Notes: a model not told the origin generated them from the sequence alone. Positions 43,954 through 52,620 are shown, numbered from the stretch's first letter. The stretch is 64,000 bases of DNA from JAISDD01 sp031553935 (GCA_031553935.1 JAVBKS010000012.1:1-64000), one strand, 5' to 3'. Translations and numbers: made by a program.

Positions 43954-44358
43954 ATGAAAAACAGATGGGGCAAAGGTGATCCTGTAAATCTATCAGATTT
44001 ATTGCGAATTACCCCTATAGCTAATGAGATTATGCAATTAAGTGAAGAACTGGGCATAACAACTAATGATCTTATGTGGATTGTTAATCAGATAATTGAT
44101 AATAGCGAAGGGGACATTACTAATTTTGATAAGGTTTTGGAATCCGGGAGCCCGGATCTTGTTAATGATGCAGTTTGGGAAGAGCTTGAACTTGAGGCTT
44201 TAGATGAATGCTTAAGAGCCGTTAAATATATGATCAATGTTAAAATCAATAGTAATGGCAAATTTCCTGAAATTGGTTTCAAGGCCGGAATTAATGAGAA
44301 GGAAGATATATTATCTTTTTTTGAAATGATTGTTGAAATGTTGGAAAAAATTGAATAA
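43954..44358 (+). CDS. Acidic protein of unknown function
   Basis: 134 residues, predicted soluble, largely helical and acidic (…EGDITNFDKVLESGSPDLVNDAVWEELELEALDE compressed). No cysteines, signal peptide or membrane segment. GTGGAGGCG lies seven bases before the ATG. A hairpin follows at 44428. No family recognised. Confidence 0.6.
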   Translation: MKNRWGKGDPVNLSDLLRITPIANEIMQLSEELGITTNDLMWIVNQIIDNSEGDITNFDKVLESGSPDLVNDAVWEELELEALDECLRAVKYMINVKINSNGKFPEIGFKAGINEKEDILSFFEMIVEMLEKIE

Positions 44359-44427
44359 GCATAGGCAAATTCGATAATGTAGGTTATAATATTAAGTAGA
44401 CGTTCTTAAATCAAGAGAATTATCAAT

Positions 44428-44466
44428 AAGAGTCTTGAGAATTAAAGTTTGACAAGACTCTTTTCG
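44428..44466 (+). terminator. Terminator-like hairpin
   Basis: 10-bp perfect stem AAGAGTCTTG / CAAGACTCTT (44428-44437 with 44453-44462), followed by TTTTCG. A TTGACA at 44449-44454 overlaps the right arm and could serve as the -35 of the tiny ORF downstream, with TAATAG at 44471 at 16-bp spacing. Confidence 0.65.
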
Positions 44467-44499
44467 ATATTAATAGAGTATAAAGAGGAGGGATGTTAT

Positions 44500-44577
44500 T
44501 TGATAAATGTTTGGAACCAGCTAATGTTAGACGAAGTCTTAGCAGCTATCGGCCTAGAACATATTGAAGACGAATAA
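44500..44577 (+). CDS. Tiny ORF, 25 residues, unknown function
   Basis: A TTG start follows AGAGGAGGGA at near-ideal spacing. The peptide begins MINVWNQLMLDEVLAAI and ends acidic (EHIEDE). A possible promoter (44449-44476) lies upstream and a hairpin with T-rich tail (44599-44631) downstream, so it looks like a complete small transcription unit. The evidence is architecture only; no homologue is known to me. Confidence 0.45.
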   Translation: MINVWNQLMLDEVLAAIGLEHIEDE

Positions 44578-44598
44578 TTGATTAGGATAAGAAAATTT

Positions 44599-44631
44599 GA
44601 GAGGTTTGAAAAGCTCTCATTTTGCATTTTT
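44599..44631 (+). terminator. Terminator after the tiny ORF
   Basis: GAGAG / CTCTC stem, extendable by TTT/AAA after a mismatch, followed by ATTTTGCATTTTT. Confidence 0.5.
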
Positions 44632-44639
44632 GGGTATTA

Positions 44640-45368
44640 TTAATTAGCTCCTTCAAGATTCAGCAATTCGCTTACTTTTACGAATTCAAATCCTTTGGCT
44701 TTCAATTCTTTTAAGATTTCAGGTAATGCTTGATCGGTTTGTTTGCAGGTATCACTTGCGTGCATGAGGATTATATCCCCTGCCTTACATTTGCTAATTA
44801 CTCGCGAAGAAATTGTATTTATCCCAGGATTCATCCAATCTAGAGAGTCTAAGCTCCACTGTATAACTTTATAGTTTTGCGACTGGATTGCATCAATAAC
44901 CGTATTACTATAATCACCATTAGGTGTGCGTATAAGGTTAGCTTCAACTCCGGTAACATCCTTAATAATTTCATGCGCTTTTGACAATTCAGAAACAATT
45001 TCTTCGTGTCCTATCGTGCTAAGATTAATATGGCGGTATCCATGACTGCCTATTTCATGGCCATCTTCTAATATCCTTTTAGCGATTTCGGGATATTGTT
45101 TGACCCAAGGACCGGACAAGAAAAAAGTGCAGCGAATATCATTGGCTTTCAAAATATCAAGTACCGGTAATGGAGTTTTATTTCCCCAGCTTATATCGAA
45201 GGTCAAAGCAATTTTGGGTTCACTGGTTTTAACTTCGAATATCGGCTTTTGTTTGTTGTAGCCTTGCACATACATGGCACTAGAACCCACAAGCATTAAT
45301 GCCACTAGGCCGATCAATAAATACTTGGTTTTAAGTTGAATGTGGTAGAAACCAATAAATCTATTCAT
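44640..45368 (-). CDS. pdaB: Polysaccharide deacetylase, PdaB-like (sporulation)
   Basis: 242 residues. An N-terminal membrane anchor (about 15-35) is followed by a NodB-type domain. Its first motif is ALTFDISWGNKT, the PdaB/YlxY variant rather than TFDDG. Next come the zinc-binding motif SHGYRHINL and late motifs RTPNGDYS and GDIILMHAS. PdaB-type enzymes act on peptidoglycan during sporulation and are needed to keep spores stable in Bacillus. Assignment to PdaB rather than another paralogue is from the first motif. Confidence 0.86.
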   Translation of the reverse strand: MNRFIGFYHIQLKTKYLLIGLVALMLVGSSAMYVQGYNKQKPIFEVKTSEPKIALTFDISWGNKTPLPVLDILKANDIRCTFFLSGPWVKQYPEIAKRILEDGHEIGSHGYRHINLSTIGHEEIVSELSKAHEIIKDVTGVEANLIRTPNGDYSNTVIDAIQSQNYKVIQWSLDSLDWMNPGINTISSRVISKCKAGDIILMHASDTCKQTDQALPEILKELKAKGFEFVKVSELLNLEGAN

Positions 45369-45529
45369 TTACAATCACCTCACTAAAATCTATTAGTTTT
45401 CAGCTGCAATTATACATTTTTTGTTTTGACCAGATGCTAGCGACGAAATAAATTACAATAACAGGTTTTTTTTACATATTTGAATGGTTTTATACGGACC
45501 ATATCGTTAATCGTTTGGGATTCTTTTAG

Positions 45530-45558
45530 TTGCATTTATTATGCATCCAAGGTATAAT
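45530..45558 (+). promoter_or_regulatory. Promoter of tRNA-Val
   Basis: TTGCAT, 17 bp, perfect TATAAT (45553-45558), ending 11 bp before the tRNA. Confidence 0.8.
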
Positions 45559-45569
45559 CAACTTGGTTC

Positions 45570-45644
45570 GGGTCGTTAACTCAGTGGGAGAGTGCTTCCT
45601 TGACACGGAAGAAGTCACAAGTTCAAATCTTGTACGACCCACCA
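45570..45644 (+). tRNA. tRNA-Val (anticodon GAC)
   Basis: 75 nt with encoded CCA. Acceptor stem GGGTCGT / ACGACCC; anticodon stem CTTCC / GGAAG with loop TTGACAC, anticodon GAC; T arm ACAAG / CTTGT with TTCAAAT. Confidence 0.96.
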
Positions 45645-45659
45645 TAATAGCAAAGATTT

Positions 45660-45688
45660 ACCGGAGTTTATTGGCTCCGGTTTTTTAA
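45660..45688 (+). terminator. Terminator of tRNA-Val
   Basis: ACCGGAG / CTCCGGT stem (45660-45666 with 45675-45681) running into six Ts. Confidence 0.85.
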
Positions 45689-45973
45689 TTGAGTAATTAC
45701 ACCTCGCGTTTTTCCACCCGAGATAAAATTTCATACTGATAAAGCTTTATTTGCAATGACTGAAATTAAGTAATTGATCGCAAATTTTTTTCACCTAGCA
45801 ACACGCCAATTATTGCCGAGATAACGTCTTATCTTCCTGTTATTAGTTGGGAGCCTCTACTATTTGTGTACTAAAATTGAAAAAATTGCATTATTGATAT
45901 TTAAGAAAAAATCGAAAACTAATATATGAAATCATCAGATTTCTAATTACATACTATATTTGTATAAATTATT

Positions 45974-46087
45974 GACGAATAGATTCGTCTAGAATTTATA
46001 CCGCAACTAACGGTAGTTCAAGACATCTTTATATGTCTTTGCCAAGACTTGGTGCCTTTTAAACATAACCTTATTTATTAACCAAGT
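45974..46087 (+). other. Run of hairpins in a gene-free stretch upstream of ytxC
   Basis: Four inverted repeats in 114 bp: GACGAAT/ATTCGTC (45974-45989), TACCG/CGGTA (45999-46015), AAGACAT/ATGTCTT (46020-46039) and ACTTGGT/ACCAAGT (46047-46087). A weak promoter (TTTCTA at 45940, TATAAA at 45963) would start transcription at about the first hairpin. It could be a small RNA or leader; the rest of 45690-46205 shows no gene. Confidence 0.35.
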
Positions 46088-46205
46088 GCCCTGAGGGTAT
46101 CAGCTTTAAGGTAATATTTGATAGGCGAATTAGGATTACACAGTATTGAATAAGGGCTTAATCGCAAACATATAATAAATTTAACACCGTTGCAGGAGGC
46201 TAATT

Positions 46206-47135
46206 ATGCCCTACGAATTTCTCATAAGGACAAATTTACAGAAAAGAAAATTTGAAATTAACTTGCGTGAGAGCCTTAGCTGGTTTCATGAAAAGAACCT
46301 TCCATTAATGATATCAACTGAAATAAATGATAATCAACAATCTTATGCAATAAATATTACTTTTGATGAAGAAACCATCGATAGCTTTTTTTGCTATGAA
46401 GACATCATACAAATAATAAAATATCAAATTGCAGAGGCCCTGGCAGATCACATTGTTGATGAATGGGAAGAGGATCTTTTGTGTAAAGAGATTAATAAGC
46501 ATTATAGGCAAAATCCTGTAGAAATTAGGGCTAGAGTACTTGAAAATGCTTTAGACATTGTAAGAAGTGTAAATCAAAATGATAGCTTAAGTTTACTATT
46601 TAATTATGGCCGCAAAAAAAGAATCAGCCAAAAATTACTAAAGTACATGGAAGAAAACTCCAAAATATTTATCGAAGGCTTTATAGTTTTTAATCTGCGC
46701 GAGTATTTAGCCGAGTTAAGATATGCTGCTGAGGTAGCGTTTCAAGAAATTGAAAATGAAAAAGAATACCATGATTTCATCAATTTGCTTCGCCACTTCG
46801 TAGATACCCAAGATTCTAAAATTGCGGAAATTAACTTGTTAATGGCGGGCAAAGGCAAATATTTTATCTGGGATGCAAGAGGGGTCGAGATCAAAGAAAA
46901 ACTGATGAGCCATTATCTTAATGAGATATTACTAAATGAAGTAAGCTTAGATGATGTCTTAGTGAGCATACTAATTTCCTTATCTCCAGATAGAATTATT
47001 ATCCATAACAGTAATTATAAGAAAAGTGACGACAATGATCCGGTTAACATGATAAGAAATGTTTTTCAAGAAAAGATAGTTGATTGTTATAATTGCGATA
47101 AATGTTTGGCCTTCCAAGAATCATTTAATATTTGA
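46206..47135 (+). CDS. ytxC: YtxC-like putative sporulation protein
   Basis: 309 residues, soluble, helical. The C-terminal half (IFIEGFIVFNLREYLAELRYAAEVA compressed, and LNEILLNEVSLDDVLVSILISLSPDRIIIH compressed) is characteristic of YtxC proteins. Position directly upstream of thrS matches Bacillus subtilis gene order and supports the call. GCAGGAGG lies before the ATG. The molecular function is unknown; it ends with CYNCDKC, a possible metal site. Confidence 0.85.
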   Translation: MPYEFLIRTNLQKRKFEINLRESLSWFHEKNLPLMISTEINDNQQSYAINITFDEETIDSFFCYEDIIQIIKYQIAEALADHIVDEWEEDLLCKEINKHYRQNPVEIRARVLENALDIVRSVNQNDSLSLLFNYGRKKRISQKLLKYMEENSKIFIEGFIVFNLREYLAELRYAAEVAFQEIENEKEYHDFINLLRHFVDTQDSKIAEINLLMAGKGKYFIWDARGVEIKEKLMSHYLNEILLNEVSLDDVLVSILISLSPDRIIIHNSNYKKSDDNDPVNMIRNVFQEKIVDCYNCDKCLAFQESFNI

Positions 47136-47181
47136 TTCATTATTTATCAATAATTATAAGTATGTACGCACCCCCCATTTC

Positions 47182-47210
47182 TTGCTCCCTAAATAATAAT
47201 CTGCTATATT
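47182..47210 (+). promoter_or_regulatory. Promoter of thrS
   Basis: TTGCTC, 17 bp, TATATT (47205-47210), preceding a leader of about 140 nt. Confidence 0.6.
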
Positions 47211-47216
47211 CTTAAC

Positions 47217-47354
47217 AATCATTATCACTAACAATTTGAATTTTCATCTATGCAAGCAGACTTCCTTGGAATTAAGCTAAAGGTTAGTGATATGGTTTTA
47301 TATGATAATCGTATAAACTAAACCTATGGCATTGAAGTTCAAGGAGGGTATATT
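47217..47354 (+). promoter_or_regulatory. Structured 5' leader of thrS, not a T-box
   Basis: Perfect 10-bp complementarity between TATCACTAAC (47223-47232) and GTTAGTGATA (47283-47292) closes a 50-nt domain starting a few bases after the expected transcript start. A second hairpin (GTTT-TATA … TATA-AAC, 47295-47318) lies just before the ribosome site. There is no T-box sequence, so control, if any, is by another mechanism. Confidence 0.5.
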
Positions 47355-49271
47355 TTGTTAACAATTACTTTTAAAGACGGTAATAATCGAGAGTATGAAG
47401 AGGGTATCTCACTATATCAAATTGCTCAGGACCTTAGTAAAAAACTCGCCAGTAATGCGGTTGTTGCATTATTTAATGATGTTTTGACCGATATGAATGC
47501 TGTGATTACAACAGACGGCAAAGTAGAGTTTTTCACCATAGATGACCCCATTGCTCTTGAAGTATATAGACACACAACCTCACATATTATGGCTCAAGCC
47601 GTAAAGAGATTATGGCCGGAAACCCTTGTAGCAATTGGCCCGGCAATCGATAAGGGGTTTTATTATGATTTTGACAGTTCACATACCTTTACCCCAGATG
47701 ATTTTAAACTCATTGAAGAAGAGATGCAAAAGATAATCAAAGCAGATTATCCAATTGTAAGAAAAGAGTATTCCCGAGAAGAAGCACTGACATATTTTAA
47801 GAATTTGGGTGAGCATTATAAAACTGAATTAATTGAAGGTTTAGACGAAAACGCAGTGATTTCGCTTTATGAACAGGAGGATTTTGTTGACCTTTGTGCT
47901 GGGCCTCACCTGCCATCAACCGGCAGAGTAAAAGCCTATAAATTAATGAGCTTGGCGGGGGCATATTGGCGCGGCAACGAAAACAACCAAATGCTGCAGA
48001 GGATTTATGCGACTTCTTATCCGAAGAAAAGTGCTTTGGATGATTATATTAATAAACTTGAGGAAGCTAAGAAAAGGGATCATCGTAAGCTCGGTAGGGA
48101 ACTGGGATTGTTCGTGCTTTTGGAAGAGGGGCCGGGATTTCCGTTCTTCTTACCAAAAGGTATGGTAATTAGAAATGAATTAGAGCGATATTGGCGTGAA
48201 GAACACAGGAAAGCCGGTTATGATGAAATTAGAACCCCCATAATACTTAATCAGCAATTGTGGGAGCAATCAGGTCATTGGGATCATTATCAAGAAAACA
48301 TGTATTTTACTGAAATTGATGAAGGCAGCTATGCAGTCAAACCGATGAATTGTCCCGGGGGAATGCTCGTATATAAGCAAAACGCACATAGTTACCGAGA
48401 ATTTCCTATGCGGGTAGGGGAAATTGGTTTGGTTCATAGGCATGAAAAGTCTGGAGTTTTGCATGGATTAATGCGAGTAAGAGCCTTTACCCAGGATGAT
48501 GCTCATATTTTTATGCTGCCTGATCAAGTCATTACAGAAATCAAAGCAGTTATCGACCTTATAGATATTTTCTACCGAAAATTTGGCTTTAGATACTCTG
48601 TGGAGCTTTCAACCAAACCGGAAAAATCAATGGGATCTGAAGAGATGTGGAATAAAGCCACTGATTCATTAGCACAGGCGCTGAATGAAAAAGGTATGGA
48701 ATACCAAATAAATCCTGGTGATGGAGCCTTTTATGGCCCCAAAATAGATTACCACTTGAAAGACTCTCTAGATAGAACCTGGCAATGTGGGACTATACAG
48801 CTGGATTTTCAGATGCCGGAGAAATTTGATCTTAACTATATAGGCGAAGACGGCAATAAGCATCGCCCTGTAATGATTCATAGAGTAATTTACGGCAGTA
48901 TTGAGCGATTTATTGGAATTTTGACTGAGCATTTTGCTGGAGCATTTCCAACTTGGTTAGCCCCTGTCCAAGCTAAAATCATTCCCGTGTCAGAGCATTA
49001 CCATGATTATGCGAAAACGATTTATGAAAAACTATTCAATGAGAACATACGCTGTGAACTTGATAACAGGAACGAGAAACTAGGCTATAAAATAAGAGAT
49101 GGGCAAATGCAAAAAATCCCCTATTTATTAATTGTAGGAGCGAAGGAAGAAGAGAATAATTCCATAGCTGTAAGACATAGAAAACTTGGTGAATTAGGAT
49201 CAATGACAGGTGAAGAATTCATTAGTCGAATTAGTATAGAAATACGCGATCGGGTTTTGACAAATGAGTGA
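47355..49271 (+). CDS. thrS: Threonyl-tRNA synthetase
   Basis: 638 residues from TTG with AAGGAGGG upstream. Domains: TGS (1-60), editing domain with HTTSHIMAQAV and a Cys-bearing DLCAGPHLPSTG, class II catalytic core (NCPGGMLVYK zinc/active-site region, RVRAFTQDDAHIF), and the C-terminal anticodon domain ending near residue 635. It charges tRNA-Thr and edits Ser-tRNA. Full family length; its leader is structured. Confidence 0.96.
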   Translation: MLTITFKDGNNREYEEGISLYQIAQDLSKKLASNAVVALFNDVLTDMNAVITTDGKVEFFTIDDPIALEVYRHTTSHIMAQAVKRLWPETLVAIGPAIDKGFYYDFDSSHTFTPDDFKLIEEEMQKIIKADYPIVRKEYSREEALTYFKNLGEHYKTELIEGLDENAVISLYEQEDFVDLCAGPHLPSTGRVKAYKLMSLAGAYWRGNENNQMLQRIYATSYPKKSALDDYINKLEEAKKRDHRKLGRELGLFVLLEEGPGFPFFLPKGMVIRNELERYWREEHRKAGYDEIRTPIILNQQLWEQSGHWDHYQENMYFTEIDEGSYAVKPMNCPGGMLVYKQNAHSYREFPMRVGEIGLVHRHEKSGVLHGLMRVRAFTQDDAHIFMLPDQVITEIKAVIDLIDIFYRKFGFRYSVELSTKPEKSMGSEEMWNKATDSLAQALNEKGMEYQINPGDGAFYGPKIDYHLKDSLDRTWQCGTIQLDFQMPEKFDLNYIGEDGNKHRPVMIHRVIYGSIERFIGILTEHFAGAFPTWLAPVQAKIIPVSEHYHDYAKTIYEKLFNENIRCELDNRNEKLGYKIRDGQMQKIPYLLIVGAKEEENNSIAVRHRKLGELGSMTGEEFISRISIEIRDRVLTNE

Positions 49272-49289
49272 GCATCATAATCCTGGCAA

Positions 49290-50399
49290 TCATACTGCTA
49301 CCTGATTGCCGCCTAATTTTTTCGCACCATACAGTAGTTTATCTGCCCTTTGAACGAGCGAATAAGCATTATCGAAGAAACTAGATTGAGCGACGCCAAA
49401 ACTTATGGTTATCTTAAGCCCATTAACGAACTGGTGTCGCTCGACTATTTCCCGTAAATGCTCTGCTAGAATTGCCGCTTGCTTAGATTCAGTCAAGGGC
49501 AGCAAGAGAATGAATTCATCCCCACCCCAGCGCGCAAAAATATCTTGCTCTCGGATTTCATTATTAATCAAAGAAACGAAACTACTTAATACTTCATCAC
49601 CAACCAAATGGCCATAGGTGTCATTAATGATTTTGAAGTTGTCTAGATCTAAAACTATTATCGAAAAAACCGATAGATTATAATTGGCGATTGCTATCCA
49701 CTCCGCAATGATATCATCAAAACGCCAGCGGTTCATACATCCGGTAAGCTTATCTATAGAAGATCTGTCTTCAGCAATTTTTTGCTCAATAAACTGCTTG
49801 TACTGGCGTTTCTCTAAAATAAAGCTGTGAACTAGGGTAAACAGCACGGCTAGAGCCAAATAAATCGAACACTTCATAAGAAGCATGTGATTTACGAAAT
49901 TTAATAAATAGATTTCGAATAGGGCAAAGATTATGAGCATTATCAGGGAATTCAAAACTGTTTGCATAAAATGTCTGAGACTAAGAATCATACAGCATAT
50001 TATTAAAAAAGAACCAAAAAACTCAAGGGGGAACAAATTGACTTTCTGCAGTTTGATATTAACTAAGTAGCTTAAGAAAAGAGCATGGTAAAAAAACAAG
50101 ATAAAATAGGTGGCGATTTTTTGGTTCTTAATATCATGCAATAAAATGAAATAAATGATAGCATAACTGAAGATGAAAAAACGAGATAGTAATGAAAAGT
50201 ATATTGAAGACATATGCATTAATAGATAGCTATCCCCAATAAAAACTTTAGCGAAACCAAGCAAGTAAATTATACCTAATATCAATAATAAATACTTGTT
50301 GATCAAACTATTCTGGGCAGTAAATTTGGATTGGAATTCTTCTTCTTGGTAGAAGCTAATAGAGTTAGATATTTTATATATGTACGAATCACTTTTCAT
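49290..50399 (-). CDS. Membrane-bound diguanylate cyclase (GGDEF)
   Basis: 369 residues. About six to seven hydrophobic segments (roughly 35-195) precede a C-terminal GGDEF domain with DKLTGCMNR, DLDNFKIINDTYGH and the active-site WGGDEF. An RxxD (REQD) lies five residues before GGDEF, the inhibitory c-di-GMP site. It would make c-di-GMP in response to a membrane-sensed signal. The start at 50399 follows AAGGAT; an open extension to 50459 has no ribosome site. It converges on thrS, 18 bp away. Confidence 0.9.
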   Translation of the reverse strand: MKSDSYIYKISNSISFYQEEEFQSKFTAQNSLINKYLLLILGIIYLLGFAKVFIGDSYLLMHMSSIYFSLLSRFFIFSYAIIYFILLHDIKNQKIATYFILFFYHALFLSYLVNIKLQKVNLFPLEFFGSFLIICCMILSLRHFMQTVLNSLIMLIIFALFEIYLLNFVNHMLLMKCSIYLALAVLFTLVHSFILEKRQYKQFIEQKIAEDRSSIDKLTGCMNRWRFDDIIAEWIAIANYNLSVFSIIVLDLDNFKIINDTYGHLVGDEVLSSFVSLINNEIREQDIFARWGGDEFILLLPLTESKQAAILAEHLREIVERHQFVNGLKITISFGVAQSSFFDNAYSLVQRADKLLYGAKKLGGNQVAV

Positions 50400-50522
50400 T
50401 GCAGTATCCTTATTATAGAATGTCAAAGTAAAATGATTTAGGATAGCGAGATATTTCAACTAATTTTGTTTGAAGAATAGCATTTATGTCAAGCTTTAAT
50501 TCAATTTCGCAGATATTTTTGC

Positions 50523-50551
50523 TTGAAAAGCGATTGTGCTTATGCTAGAAT
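50523..50551 (+). promoter_or_regulatory. Promoter of infC-rpmI-rplT
   Basis: TTGAAA (50523-50528), 17 bp, TAGAAT (50546-50551) with an extended TG one base before it. Confidence 0.7.
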
Positions 50552-50557
50552 CTATTT

Positions 50558-50690
50558 GTAATAAGCGGAAGCTGAGCTTCTCACCTATCGGCCTTGGTTG
50601 ATATGGTTAATAATGGTAGGATTCTTCTTACCAGTATGGCATGAGAAAGCGGGCTTTTGCCCGTTTTTATTATTTTGGAGGTGAAATTCT
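50558..50690 (+). promoter_or_regulatory. infC operon leader with attenuator-like terminator
   Basis: About 130 nt of untranslated leader ends in a terminator hairpin CGGGC-TTTT-GCCCG plus five Ts (50646-50668) just before the infC ribosome site. GCTTCTCA (50576-50583) can pair with TGAGAAAGC (50642-50650, one bulged A), which would consume the left edge of the terminator. That gives a plausible antiterminator and fits L20/IF3-type feedback leaders. Confidence 0.6.
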
Positions 50691-50691
50691 T

Positions 50692-51255
50692 ATCAGTAAG
50701 GAATGGAGAATCAATGAGGATATACGGGTTAAGACAGTCAGACTTATAAGTGAAGATGGAGAACAATTAGGAATTGTTGCTATTCGAGACGCACTTGATA
50801 TGGCATTACAGAAATCACTTGATTTGGTTGAGGTAGCACCATCAGCGAAACCGCCAGTTTGCCGGTTTATGGACTTTGGTAAGTTCAAATTCGAGCAAGG
50901 AAAACGAGATAAAGAAGCTCGGAAAAAGCAGAAAATAATTTCTATCAAGGAAGTTAAAATGCGCCCCAATATTGAAGATCATGATTTTCAAGTTAAGACG
51001 CGTAATGCCCGTAAATTCTTAAGCGCTGGAGATAAAGTAAAAGTTACCGTAATGTTTAGGGGTCGTGAGATTACCCATCCTGATCTTGGCCACAAACTTT
51101 CTGTTAAACTTGCAGAGCAGGTTGCAGACATATCTTCAGTCGAAAAAGCTCCTAAAGTTGAAGGAAAGAATATGGTTATGATTCTCACCCCTCGTTTAGA
51201 TATCGAAAAATTAGATAAGAAAGAGAAACACGAAAACAGGGAGGAAGCTCAATGA
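50692..51255 (+). CDS. infC: Translation initiation factor IF-3, AUC start
   Basis: 187 residues. The N-domain begins ISKEWRINEDIRVKTVRLI; the linker and C-domain contain MRPNIEDHDFQVKTRNARKFL and VTVMFRGREITHPDLG. The only codon at good distance from GGAGGTG (50677-50683, 8-nt gap) is ATC at 50692, and it corresponds to the IF3 start in other species. An in-frame ATG at 50641 lies inside the terminator hairpin and lacks a ribosome site. Non-standard infC starts are known to allow IF3 self-regulation. Confidence 0.92.
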   Translation: MSKEWRINEDIRVKTVRLISEDGEQLGIVAIRDALDMALQKSLDLVEVAPSAKPPVCRFMDFGKFKFEQGKRDKEARKKQKIISIKEVKMRPNIEDHDFQVKTRNARKFLSAGDKVKVTVMFRGREITHPDLGHKLSVKLAEQVADISSVEKAPKVEGKNMVMILTPRLDIEKLDKKEKHENREEAQ

Positions 51256-51446
51256 TAAAGACTAAAACTCATAGAGGTGCGGCCAAAAGATTCAAGAAAA
51301 CCGGCACCGGAAAAATCAAAAGAGCCAAAGCTTATGCTAGCCATTTATTAGGAGGCAAGAGCCCTAAAAGAAAGAGAAAGCTCAGAAAATCCGGACTTGT
51401 GAGCGTTGCTGAGACTAGAAGAATTACCAGGCTTATACCATATTAA
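51252..51446 (+). CDS. rpmI: 50S ribosomal protein L35
   Basis: 64 residues, highly basic: KTKTHRGAAKRFKKTGTGKIKR, complete L35 signature. Its ATG overlaps the infC stop (ATGA). Middle gene of the classic infC-rpmI-rplT operon. Confidence 0.97.
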   Translation: MIKTKTHRGAAKRFKKTGTGKIKRAKAYASHLLGGKSPKRKRKLRKSGLVSVAETRRITRLIPY

Positions 51447-51468
51447 TGACCTTAAGGAGGACTATTGG

Positions 51469-51825
51469 ATGCCAAGAGTTAAAAGGGGAATAATTACCCA
51501 TAAGAGACATAAAAAAATACTTAAACTAGCCAAGGGTTATCGTGGCAGTAAATCTAAACTTTTTCGAGTAGCCAAGCAACAAGTAATGAAATCCGGTCAA
51601 TATGCGTACATTCACCGCAAATTGAAAAAACGTGATTTCAGAAAACTGTGGATTGCCAGAATAAACGCAGCGGCGCGCAATAATGGAACCACCTATAGCA
51701 GATTAGTACATGGTCTGAAGCTTGCTGGAGTTGAAATCAATCGCAAAATGTTAGCCGAATTAGCCGTTAACGATCCTGGTGGTTTTACGAAATTAGTAGA
51801 AATATCAAAAGGGATTAGTTTATAA
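51469..51825 (+). CDS. rplT: 50S ribosomal protein L20
   Basis: 118 residues beginning MPRVKRGIITHKRHKKILKLAKG, the L20 signature. AAGGAGG precedes the ATG at 51469; an earlier in-frame codon inside rpmI is not the start. L20 is an early 50S assembly protein and, in Firmicutes, represses its own operon through the leader. Confidence 0.97.
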   Translation: MPRVKRGIITHKRHKKILKLAKGYRGSKSKLFRVAKQQVMKSGQYAYIHRKLKKRDFRKLWIARINAAARNNGTTYSRLVHGLKLAGVEINRKMLAELAVNDPGGFTKLVEISKGISL

Positions 51826-51834
51826 TATAAAATC

Positions 51835-52614
51835 ATGTTTAGATATATAGAATCACACCATAATCCGATAATTAAGGCAACCATTGCTTTAAAACAAAAA
51901 AAACACCGCTTATTAAAGCAGTGTTTTTTGCTTGAAGGCGAACGCTTGTGCCAGGAGGCGCTTAATAGCAATATTGCTGTTCTTAGCGTTTTTATAGAAG
52001 AAAGCTTACTAAATGAATTCCGACCCCTTCTAGCTGGATTAACCGATGTTAATGTCTATATAGTTAATAATAAAATAATGGAAAAAATATGCTCTACCGA
52101 GAGCCCCCAAGGAATAGCTATTGTTGCCGAGACTCCCAGTTATAATCCCGAAGAATTCCTAGAGCCAAACCGCTTTTATTTATTGCTGGATAGCATTAGT
52201 GATCCTGGAAATATGGGTACAATAGTAAGAACAGCTTGGGCGCTGGGAGCTGATGGCATTTTATTGTACGGAGATTGCGTTGAGCCCTATAGTCCAAAAG
52301 TGGTAAGATCCAGCATGGGAGGAGTATTCAATATACCAATAATTGCAGTAGATGCACATTATATCGATGAATTGAAAAAAACTGATTTTCAGATTTATTG
52401 CTCAGACTCCAATGCCACAAAATCATACGAAGGTTTTGATTTTTCCGGATCAATAGTAATTGCTTTCGGGAGCGAAGCTCACGGTCTGTCACTGGAGATT
52501 AAGCAAATTTGTTCAGATAGTTTTTTTATCCCCATGATAGCATCTGCTGATTCACTGAACGTTGCCATTGCTAGCGGGATAATCATGAGCAAAGTTTGGT
52601 CGCAACGACGCTGA
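51835..52614 (+). CDS. TrmH/SpoU-family RNA 2'-O-methyltransferase
   Basis: 259 residues. An N-terminal substrate-binding domain (about 1-95; IESHHNPIIKATIALKQKK, FLLEGERLCQEA) is followed by the SPOUT knot with motif 1 LLDSISDPGNMGTIVRTA, motif 2 IVIAFGSEAHGLS and motif 3 DSLNVAIASGI. It likely methylates a ribose in 23S rRNA. The gene commonly follows rplT and precedes pheST in Firmicutes. No ribosome site is visible before the ATG, which follows rplT by 9 bp. Confidence 0.92.
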   Translation: MFRYIESHHNPIIKATIALKQKKHRLLKQCFLLEGERLCQEALNSNIAVLSVFIEESLLNEFRPLLAGLTDVNVYIVNNKIMEKICSTESPQGIAIVAETPSYNPEEFLEPNRFYLLLDSISDPGNMGTIVRTAWALGADGILLYGDCVEPYSPKVVRSSMGGVFNIPIIAVDAHYIDELKKTDFQIYCSDSNATKSYEGFDFSGSIVIAFGSEAHGLSLEIKQICSDSFFIPMIASADSLNVAIASGIIMSKVWSQRR

Positions 52615-52620
52615 TGTTTC

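Noticed and set aside
50641..50691. ATG at 50641 as infC start
   Set aside because: It lies at the base of the leader terminator hairpin, has no ribosome site and adds 17 residues absent from IF3.
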